Origin: Streblospio benedicti
Taxonomy: Eukaryota > Annelida > Polychaeta > Spionida > Spionidae
Length of the DNA stretch: 64,000 nucleotides
Reading direction: 5' to 3'
NCBI GenBank assembly: GCA_019095985.1
Contig: CM032666.1
Coordinates: forward strand, 63,667,249-63,731,248
Shown here in pieces: positions 50,516 through 62,500 of the stretch. Under the pieces are notes generated by a model that was not told the origin of the DNA, did no database searches, and saw nothing but the letters and a program-made list of their open reading frames with translations. A program made the position numbers and the translations under genes. Within the stretch, counting starts at the first letter, position 1. Every line of letters starts with the position of its first letter.

Positions 50516-53500
50516 GTGTGCGTGCGTGCGTTTCTGTTTGCATATATTACCAATGGACAGATTCACCATCTGTGGCAAGTGATGAAGTAGAAGCCGTCTT
50601 AAATGGCACAAACTTCATTTAAAACAAACGTTAATCTGAGAAATAAAAGGACTACAGAAAAAAGACTTGTATCCTTGGTGGGAAATTATGCGTTCTGATT
50701 TCTGAGTGAAGCTATTATGTCATTTAATGTGCTGTCGATGATAGAGACGAAAAAGAATCAAAATATATAAAAGTGCCCAAAATCGTCCATAACAGCACCA
50801 TTATGATTGTATGGTAGCCTACTGTACCCTTATCAGTGTCGGCACAGTGAATATTTATATGCTCGAATTGTGATAATATACATACCTAAATCATTCATTA
50901 GGTTCTGAAGAGTGTATTCAAATTCAAAAAATAGCTCGTCCACATATTCTGTTAGCACTGCCTTTGCAGAAGTGCGAAGGAAATTTTCCAATGATTTAGA
51001 TGCTGGCCATGAATTTGTGGTGCCTTGCGCAAGATTCTACAACAAATTGCATATAGAAAATTTAATCATAGATAACTAGATATGAATATTAGACAACAGG
51101 AGCTAAGGAGCCTATGTTACTCTCTTAATATAAACCGTTGCAATCTACAAGGTGCTAGTTTTGAACTCTAAACGCACACACATATACATATTCTGATATT
51201 ATGGTCTCCCTTTCAATATACATCTTTTATATCACAGTAAATATATTAAAAATGGTATTACGACAGTTCACACCAAAGAACTTTAAAACCTACCGGTGTT
51301 CCCATGAACTGAACAGTAGGCTTCCGCCATATGAGGAATTCCCGTGCGATTTGTTCCATAGTTTTATTTCCAGTCTGAAAGAGTATGGTCCCCAAAACCT
51401 TTAGTTACTAATAGATACCATGCACAATGTAATTTCGAATTAGATGTCTAATTCGCTAAAATTTAGAGTATTCTAAAATAACATGCAATATGGTATTACC
51501 TTTCCGGACACACTGCTTTCATTGAAATATATTGCATGCAGTGCAGCAATACGCAAAGCTTCGTAGTACTCCTGTTTAATTTTCTGATTCTGTAAAGTCA
51601 GGTGACTCCTAAGAGGGTCAACAATACTGGTTGCGATGGACGTTTCGATGTTTTTGAGCGATTTGATCATTGTTGGCAACTCATCTCCGAGAACGTCGGC
51701 TGCCAACTCAGCTTTACGTTTTGTGTTTTTCCTAAATAAATAAACTTGAACTGCATATTGCATACCTTTCAATTGTATATGCGTGTATGTATATATCCAA
51801 TCAAATAACATATATTTAAGCTAACATTGCCCGTTAATACTTCATATATTTGCCGGTGACTAAATAATTAGTTACATGCGTACAGTAACAAACATAAAAC
51901 AACGTTAGTTTTAGGACAAACACTTTTTCATTTCAATAAGGACCATTCCATCGATGTTTTGACCATCTAATCTTATATGTTCAGCATTAAATATCCAAAC
52001 AGCAATGTGGCAACAATTTGTTATGTGATTGGTCAACATCTTTCACACACATACCGGTATATATAGATAATGATACACTGTTAATTATAGTCATACAAAG
52101 TTAAAATATTGTTGGCAAACCTGTATTTCAGTATCCAATTAAACAACTCATTTTTACTATCATTAAGTGTTTTTATTTCTAGTTCATACACTAGTTCCTT
52201 TGCATAGTTTGTTTTCTCCATCATTTGAACACTCTGTAACCAATCATGAGTATCATCAACATGTGTATTGTATTCTTTAATGCAGTCCACCACTTCCTCC
52301 ACCCTGTTCAGGTATGGTCGTCCTATGTTCTGAATATCTGTCCAATTATATCTGTCAGAATAATTTCCTTGCTTTAGCTCATTGACCATTTCTACCAACA
52401 CTGTGACATTTGTTCCAATTTCTGAAGCCCAATCTAAAACCAACTTGCTGAAAAGCCTTTGCAACGTGTTCATACTGTCTTCACAAATCTTTCGTGTCTC
52501 AAATTTGGCAAACTGATAGATGGGTAGATTTTGAGCACGCTTTCCACCTACTTTTTGCATCTGGTGACGAAACAGATCGATAGAATGGTTTGCGTGGATA
52601 AGTAGGACTGTTATCTTTTCTTGTATATACTTTGCCCACTTTGTATCAATGGAAATGGATATAGCCTCTTCACTCTGACTTGATAAGAAAGTTTCAACAG
52701 TTGACTGAAAGTCGTTTAAGTAGTTAGCAGCTTCTACTAGAGAATTTTTGAAAGATTCTTCGTGCCGATATCGGTGTTTGTAGTAAGCCTCGTAAAAGAC
52801 ACCATGAGAGGAATAATTCCCTGGAAAGAATACATGGACTCCAGCATAATGCGAGGGGGTGGTATGTATACAACTATAATTTACAAACACCACCCCATAC
52901 ACATTACATGTACTACTGTTACATGCAAGGGTAAATAACAGGCACAAATACCAGGGGAGCCAGGGCATCCATTTTAGGAGTAATTTATCATCTAGTATTC
53001 AAGCATAATTTATCACTTAAGATTATCAAAAAAAAACCTTCCAGATATAGTCCTATGCAAGTACAATTTAAATATACAAAATAGCGAATTTTAACCTTCC
53101 ATAATTCCAACCTAAAATGGCGTGAGTCTAGTCAGTTTTTAAATTGACATAGAACAATAATAACCTTCCATAATGCAAAACCTAATATGTGAATTCCCAC
53201 CAATCAAAATCAACTTTCTGATTTGATTTACTGACAAATGAAACTATGTAATGTTGGTGAAACTAGTAAAATTGTAATTGCATAAGATGGTGTCAGCTTA
53301 TTTCAATAATGTGAAGTAATAAAGTATATACTAGAGCATAAATGAAGCCTAAAATAGATGCCTGTGCTACCCAGGTCCTTGTGCTTGTTAGTTACCCTTC
53401 TATATAATAGTAGCAATATGTATGGTATAACGTTTAGAATTCATAGAAGTATACATTCCTCCTCCCCCTCCCAAGATGCTGGGTCCCATTATCATGAACT

Positions 53501-56500
53501 CAACTTAGCTATTAAGTACACGTAGTCACATACACTATGCTCACACCATCGAACACTCACTAAAGGTCATGATTTGCAGATTAGATTAATGTAGTACAGT
53601 TTAGCTCTTTCGATGAATACATTGAAATATTCGATGGGTGTTTTGCAGTACAAGTGTTGAGATATAATTTTCAAATGAATGTGTACTCACCATTACATTG
53701 TTAAATATTATATACAATACACACCTAAAAGATCGTACACATCTGAATGAACTTCTTTCTGAATACTAAATAATACGGACTCCATGAGATTAATGACAGA
53801 CGTGGTCACGTTGAGCACCTTGAATTCGATGTTGTCAACCGCATTTTGATATTCTTGTGCGATGTTTGTCAGAAGTTGTACAGTTCTAGAAAATACATCC
53901 ATGGTTCGGTGCCGAATATCGACAGAAGTGTTGAAGTTGGCACTTATACTACTAGTGCCATACAAACTGAGGATTTCGGATATACTATGGGATGACAGCT
54001 TCGAATAGGACATGGACGAATAAAATCCATATGTTTTGCACGCATCTGGACACTGGCAGGATGGAAAAGACGAATCTGCAATGCACAATATTGCAAAGAT
54101 ACAACACTGTATATTAAAACATCAATGTATAGAGTACTTTAGTATATTATGCATGAAAAATTTCAATTTATCGTTCTTTTGAAAATATGATATTGTTTAG
54201 GCGACTGCTTATTTATAATGTAGACTGCACAAACACACACCTTTCATTTTATAGTAGCACTGGGTAAAGTTTTTAACACTGCAAGTCTGATGTGGTCCTG
54301 CAGTTGACAATTTTGATCAATAGGAAGTAAAAATGTAATAATTTTATAAAATAGACATTACAATTCAAACTGACAAAGTGCTTATCTTTTATTGACTAGA
54401 AACGCATTTTAAAATAAACTTAAAAATTAGAATAATGAATAAAACACAACACAGGCCAATATATGAAATGCATGTTACAAAAAGACTTATCCCTGATGGT
54501 TATTCACCTGGCATGTGTGGGGCGGCACAGCCACAGTTGTGCACTGTGTTGTCCGCTGTACACGCTTTCCTGCAGCGAAACCGCGTGTATCGGTCATTTT
54601 CATAGTAGAGTGCTGGATCGTTCGTGCAATTGCCCCATGGTTTGCCTAATATGGTTTCCTGTTCGAACACGACACCACAACATAGCATAATATGTTGTTC
54701 TTGTTGTATTGATAATACGTCACTATACCAAATTGAAAATTATTTCATGTCTCATATTGAGGCACAATAATAGAATTGAACTCGTAAGATCCAAATTAAA
54801 GGCCGTGTATTATGTTCATCAGTCACATATACAGTATACAATAACATTCACACACCACAGTATGATGGACCGCCGCAAGAGCCTGCATGCCGGGACCAAC
54901 GTCTATGCCCAGGTCACGGACCATTGTGATTTCATTCTGATCATGGAGGAATATCTGCAATAGATATCATATGTCATACACGTGACTTACAAAGATGAAA
55001 AAATCGAAAGCTAACTATCTCATTTTAAAAAATAGAAGGTAACCTTGACTCCAGCCTGATTAGAATATCCGTCAACATATTCATACTGCTCCACATTTAG
55101 TAGCAACTCAAGACCAGATGTTGACCCTGCAAAGAATTGTGAGACATGTCATGCGTGAAATAATACAACAAAGTATTAGCAGGCTGCGAAATGTTTTTCC
55201 TTTCACTATTATATGAAAATTTAACTAACAATAAGGATATCATCCATATAAATCAAAATCTATTAAAGGTATACTGTACAACATTTGATGAATAGACCAA
55301 ACTACATAAATTATGCAATTCTTACAAATAGAAACATACCCGTGTCATTTGTTTGTTTGGGAGCCGTCGCGTTGCCATTGAATGTGAAACACACACCAAC
55401 GTCAGTGTGCACCACTTGAATGTCTTCTTCGGTACAGTCTCGGCGATTCCATTTGCAACTTGGATTTTTGAAAATCATTTCAACAGGTAAATTACATACA
55501 TAGGACCCACACAGAGATAGATAACCCTTTCTCATATGAGGGTTGTAAGGTGAGAGAGATTTGTCTCCAGTGCTGCCATGCTGTCCATGATCACCGCACG
55601 GCAGGCGTAGGCACTAGGCAGCCAAAATGGCCGTGTCATTTATCTAATATAATAATAGATGTGCTACTATACGAATGGCACACAAGCAGACACATATGTC
55701 AAGATTAGGCTACAGTTTGAGAAAATTGCAAGATATATAATCATGTTACCACTTAACAAAGCATGAAGCAATTGACAACAGTTTATTTGGGCAGCCTGTG
55801 TGCTCTTGATGTCACGAAAGTGGGTACTGGTCAGTATGCGGAAGGCCTCACTGAAGCCATGTCACCAGCCCATTGAGGCTACACTGTGAAGGCATGATCA
55901 AAATGCTTTAGGCCCCCATTTCACATGGCCGATCCTAGCTCCAGACCTTCCAAAAGACGCCCGATTTATCATTTCGGTGTGGATTGTGCGTGATCTGGCT
56001 TCAAATATGGAGTGATTTGGCTGGTTCGGCGGGGAATGGGCCGTTTTTGGCGGGTTCTGGGCCAATTTTTCATATTTCGGCTTGTGTGTTCCAAACCACA
56101 CCATCGTCATGTTTTTCGGGGCTGTCTGGGGGAGCTTTCTATACTATTTGCAACATCCTTAGGTATTTTTGCTGAACTGTGGCCTCGTCTGTTGCATTGG
56201 GAAGATGTATGTTGACAGATGAAACCGTAAGTGCCGCCACTACCGTTACAATCAGAAACATTAGAAGCATGGAACAGAAACATCTTTTTCAACAGCACCA
56301 TGCTCCAATATTAGTGTTGTCTGCCTGGAAAAAAATGATTCACTTCTGCCAGTTTCGGGCCCAGAAAGTGCTATCACTTCTCTGGACAAGGGATTTTGAC
56401 TTTATTTCGGCCTGTGGGCTCCCGTTTTGGATTATTGAGTTGTTGATTTGTATCAACGTTTTGGTTTTCTTTTTCGTCTGGAGAACTATTTTGTAGATCT

Positions 56501-59500
56501 TTAGGTCTCTCTGCTAACAGTGGGTTTTCTGACAATTTTCATAAAGATGTTCCCATTTTATGTTGTGCTAGTTCGAAATGGTCCCCTTAGCATGCCTTTT
56601 GCTCCAGTCCATCTGAAAGATCACAGACCGTAATTGCAGACGATCCCCCGAGCTTTAGCGCTACAGAATATGCAATGAGGCAATATAAAATGTCTGTAAA
56701 TGTTGGGGGGTCCATTGTATGTGTCTCTGAAGGATTATACTCAAACATGTATTCAAAATGATTAGGCAATGAATAATTGCGACAATGGCAGCCGTTGCAC
56801 TTAATCTTGCTGCCGCTCAACAACAACGCCAGGAGGAGAAAATAAGAGAGAGATTGATACAAGAGACTGAAGAAGAGGAAGATGATGAAGCTTCAGAAGG
56901 CGGCTTTGAAGGTGCTGAAGTTGATGCTGGTCAGAAGATACCACCATACACTCAGAAGAGATTTTGGGTACGGCCCTGGGTCAGGCATGATCGTCGTCTG
57001 CTGTACAGCTGTATGGTCATTTCACAAACCTTATAACCCAACTGAGAATAGGCGACCCAGACAGTTATCATAATTTCATGAGGATGACGCTGAAGCTGGC
57101 TGTCACCCTCCGTCATCTGACAGCAGGTGATACATATCCCACATTGGCCTATGACGTCAGGATTAGTCGTCCCACCATCACGACATTCCTACCAAAAGTT
57201 TGCAAAGCAATCCATGAAGAGTCTTCTGACGAAGTGATGCACTTACCACAGCATGAAGCCGATCATGATGACCTGGTCGTCATGCTTCGTCTGTCTCGGC
57301 CATCTGTAATGTCTCTGACTGTTTGTACGGCCCGTTGACTTTGGCATGCTTCGTCTTCAGACTGTTACGTAATAATAATAATGCATTTCCGCTGATCCAC
57401 CGCGAAATGACAAATCGGGCGTGTTTTGGAGAATCTGGAGCTTGGATCGGCCATGTGAAATGGAGGGTTAACATCCAGACCTATCGCGTTAGCTTCACGT
57501 TATGGTAATGCGGAGGCCCACAGTTGAGTGGCAGCAGTCGCCAGCGTCGGCACTGTGCAAGGTATCGGCAACATGCCTGATACATCTTAAAAAATAACTT
57601 TGTGTTATAGTTGTGCGCCTCAAGTAAGTTTGTGCTGGTGTTGCAGGGATTGTTTTAAGAAATCTATCGCAAATTCATCTTAAACACATCCTAGCTCATA
57701 TGCGACTGAACTTAAAAGTTTTTATGGGGAACCTTGGTGAACTTTAACGGAAATCGAACATTAGGAAATTGGGAAATTCGTGAAAAATTCGTGATCATCA
57801 AATATCTGACAACGGACATGCAATTAATGTTTACGCAGTACGTTTATATCAAATGAGAACATGACCCCCCCCCCCACACCCTCGCACACACACACAACAA
57901 TAATATGGAATACATGATACATCTTAGGTCAAAATGCACTCAGCATTGTAGAGTGTTCTTGCTATAAGAAATTCATAACTCGTTTGACGTCATCTTTGAA
58001 TCTCTGGATGGCACCTTTCACACGGCAAGGCATTACTATCTTTGCATGGTTTATCCTTCTTAACATACCCATTTATGTGAAATGATTAAAAAGGATAGAC
58101 TGATCCGGTGGCATTGGCCAAAATGTCAAAAGAACGAAGTCTGTATCTTTGAGTGTATTTTGACCAATGATGCAGCATCTGATCCCTCTTTTTGATAGCT
58201 TCATATCGTATGCATGGCACATTGAGATGGATAAACCACGCAAAGATGGAAAAGCCTATCCGATGCAAAAGGTACCACCCAGAGCGTCAAAGATGACACC
58301 CAAATCATAATAAAGTTCTTATATAAAGAAGAACTCTGTATCTTTTAGTGCATTTTGACCAATGGAACAGCATATGTTCCCCGTTTTTATCTTTTCATAT
58401 CCTAGAGAACCTTTCGAAGGATAAACCATGCAAAGATAGTTACGCCTAGCTCCTGCAAACGGTGTCATTCAGAGGTTCAATGATGACCTTCCAATTGTAA
58501 AAGAGTTGTTATATAAAGAACTCTGTATCTTCGGGCGCATTTGACCAATGACGCAGCATCTGTCACCAAGTGTGGAAAATAATTTTGGTTTAGACTTACG
58601 TCAAAGACAAAATCAATACTCGGTTTCATCTTCCTTATATAGTGAGAACGTACGTTTGAATATTTTGGCAGTGGGCCTTCTGATTGGTTAGATTTTGAGA
58701 AGAACTTCCACAGATTTGCATATGGTTTTATATCACGGCTATATACTCAGTGCGTATATAGCCGTGAGATATGACGATGGGGGGGTGAACGCTAATGTGA
58801 GGGATAAGCACGTCTGCACTATATACATGATATAGTAGTAATATGCTGTATGTTCTCCATGAAGTTGAGAAATATATAGTGTGACATGGACGCCAATGAT
58901 CTGGTGTAGATGTATAGTCGCTACAGCGGTGCGATAGGTGCCATCCAGTAGGTTCAAAGATGAATTCAAAGGAGTTATGATTTTTTATAGAAGGAACACT
59001 CTACATGTATATTGTTAAGTGCAGTTTGACCTAAGATGTATCATGTATCCGATATTTGTTTTTCATTTGATATCTACATATTGTACAAAAATAAATACTT
59101 GCGAATACCTGTCATCAAATAATCGTGAGTGTCAGATAATCAGATATTCACGAATATCCCAATCTCGGAATGTTCAATTTCTTTTAAACTTTGCCGAGGT
59201 CTTATCGTGTATGAAATGAACAAAATCTGTATATACCTTAAGACAAAGTCTTTACGCTGGTGGGAGACATTTTGTAGGAAATCCATGGAGCTCTTATCTG
59301 TGAATGAATTCATTTTGTTATCATATGTTCCTTGCAAGCAATTGTATAATCTCTTATCAAAATCACACAATGATTTGTGTCTGCATATCATACATATTAT
59401 GTCTAGCTTCAACTTTGCCCAATGAAACAAATATTCGAAAGATTCTTTCTAACGTGTATTTGCACCAAGTTGTCTATACCTGCTGTTAGAGCACCCATTA

Positions 59501-62500
59501 TATTCATGTCCATCACGCTATTTTCCTTAAATTTCAGTTGAACATCATCGACAGGCTTATAGTCGTCGTAATAAACGTAATCATAATAATCGTGGTAAAT
59601 TTCCTCCATGAAAAAATTACTTCTGTTATACGATACATCAAACGCATGCTTGTCTGAAATGTCAGGTGAAAATAAAATGTGAGAATAATAATTTATAGTT
59701 CGGTGAGGACAAAATGACGATGATGAGTGCCATGTGCAATTGTGCATAGGCGTGAGGATGGTCAAGTGGTATAAATGTTGGGCACTTGGAACATCTGGAA
59801 ACAATCTACCAATTTAAAGTAAGTTGTCAATTTTAACCAATAACCAAATTTACAAATATCCCCATCCAAAGTTTGGTCGCCATATCAGATTGACATGTGG
59901 CAAAGTAGCATGAGGTGGTAATGATATTAACGTATATAGAAAATTAACAAATGATGCAGTCAAAATTGTAGGGGTCTTTATTTAATTTTTGTCACCTACT
60001 GATCATATACAATTCTACAGACCTGCAGCACCGGCACAATCTCCTTCCACAGCATGTATATAGCCCAGGAATACTACTGAAAATGGTGGTGCAGTAAAAT
60101 ATACTTTCTCAGTATTAGTTGGCAATTCCAGACACACTCGTTGTAACCCAGCAGAATATGGTAACTTAAGTACCAAGTCCAATGCATTAACAATTAAAAC
60201 TCCTTGATATTGAAGCACTACGCTCAAGTTATTCCTTTTTCCCTCGAACAGTGCTGGTGTTTCTAACACAGGTGGCGTGTACAAGACATTAGCATGAAAA
60301 AGACAAAGTTGCGGAGGCATGGTATCAGAGTGCTCTGAAATAAAAGCTTGCTTTTAGCTAGTGGTATACCAGTAAGAGATTGAACACGGTAAACGAACTA
60401 ATATTTAATTTTCTTACTGCACACACGTGTCCACTTGTCCATCCCTGCCCCAACATTCTTATATGCACAAAGAGGCCATAGAAAGTCGCATTTTGTTGAA
60501 AGCAAATCTGAAAAAACAATACACATGAAGCAATGAATTTATATGATACCAATCTATTGACAGCTTACATTTTATAATCATTGCTTGATAACAGTCGCAA
60601 TAACAGACCTTCCATGCAGTCACCACAAATTATCAAATGTCTCAAAACTTGTTACACATCTTATTTGTGCTTGCGAGTGCAGGGTGGTGGTGATGCTTGG
60701 TCATAACGGCTTATATAAGTTATATGTCCACCTACCATCTGTCAACTTATCTCCAGGACTTGTTAAAGAATCACATTTGTTCTGGTAAACTTTGATTTCC
60801 GATATAGAAATGGAATTTTGTGAACTATTATTTACAAGCTCTACTGCCATTTTCCCTAGTGCTTCAAATCTTTCGCGATGTGGCAGATCAATATACACAA
60901 CCCTTGTATGTGTATAGGTTTCATTTAGTGATAGTTGCATCCAAACTGGTTCTTTGGAGGCCTTCAAATCATTAATTGAGATAGTCTTTAAGCCTCCATC
61001 ATAAGGCATGTAGTGTATTTGAAAGTTAATGTTGACACTCTGCTGGACAAGATAGAATGACAAGCATGAGTCTACGCCAGATGTTACGGCCGGAAATAGC
61101 AAGTTGGCGATTATGTTGTTATCTTCTAATTCTCTTTCATCTGATTGACCGGATGCAACAAGAGAATATTCTGCAATTACAAACTTGATAATTATGGTTA
61201 CTTGTTGCAAGCTTGATAAAACATGCATGTGCATTCTCTGATAAACGGGCACTCTTAGAAAGCTGTCAATATAATGTATATAACCATTAAATTATATAGG
61301 TCTGAGTTAATGAATTGACACGTTGAAAGAACATTATGCCAAGTACACATATAGAAGATACCATCGCTGTCAATATAGTTCCAACTGAAATCATCTACGA
61401 TGACTTCACCCCAATATGTCGAATCAAATCCATTGGCAGAAAGGTTTGCTGGTAATAAAATGATAATGGGACATAATCAGTACAAATAGTGTCTACAAGA
61501 AATCATCTACTGCAAATTGTGAGTGGTGAAAATACTCACAGGACAATCCTAGCTCTGTGCATGTCTGATTGCTGACCACCATGCTGGCAATGACCACATC
61601 CTTTGCCGTCGATTTTATATATAATCTGCTCTTGTCATTTGGCCAGTGAACACAATGGGGTACAAATCCAAATGAATACAATTCTTCTCTGGTGACGATG
61701 CTGCCATCCGTTTCACTGATGAACATAATTAATATACTGCCCAGAAAATTCACAGACAAGGACTTCGCGTGAACACCGATTAAAGACTCGATAGAAGACT
61801 CCCCTGCCCTGGCATGTAGATAGCATTCAGGATACTCTGGAACTAAATTTATAATACACTCTATATGAGAGTTTCTATACTATACACTTTATACATATAT
61901 GTGATAGAATCTAAGAGAGTAACAACATGTACACGTTACATATTCATAAAGGATGAAACAATCCTGCATATTTCAAAATATAAACCATCTACATTCATAT
62001 GCATGTTCAGAGCCCAGCAATACGTAATGGTTAGGAAGGTGCATCACTAGTGTGCATGTCACACGATTTTTATCAACCTTTGAATGGCCCAGTTCAATCC
62101 ATTCTTGAACTTTGAGATAGCGTGCACCAAATGATGTCAAGAGGGGAAAGGGTGCTGGCAGGATGGAGATGGTGCTGTCTGGCCAGGTGGCAATTGATGT
62201 CAGGATGGAAGAGGGTGTTGTCATGGCGGAACGTGCGGTGTCTGGAGGGGGAAGATGCTTTTAGGACAGAAAAGTGTTTCAAGGAGACACCTGCACATGA
62301 TGCTGTTGGGACTGCGATGGTGCTGGAAGTCCAAGAATACTGTCAGGACGAGGTGGGTGCTGTCAGGACGGGGAAGGTGCGGTCAGCAGGCCATGGGTTC
62401 TGAGGAAGGAGCAGAGTGCTGTCAGGGCTTGGAGGGGGCTGTCAGTGGGGGAGGGGCTGTCAGGACGGACAAGGCTTCTGTCAGGACGGGGTTTGGTGCG

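Noticed and set aside
52821-52968. A signal-peptide-like start (MPWLPWYLCLLFTLAC) at the head of the long open frame ending at 52081 (minus).
   Set aside because: It would start a separate secreted protein inside the channel gene. A strong acceptor at 52820 in the correct phase joins the rest of this frame to the channel exons, so the upstream part is intronic read-through.
58560-58700. Possible exon with a perfect GTAAGT donor near 58603 (minus).
   Set aside because: No matching acceptor or family sequence. The channel block is completed directly by joining 59237 to 55458 in phase.
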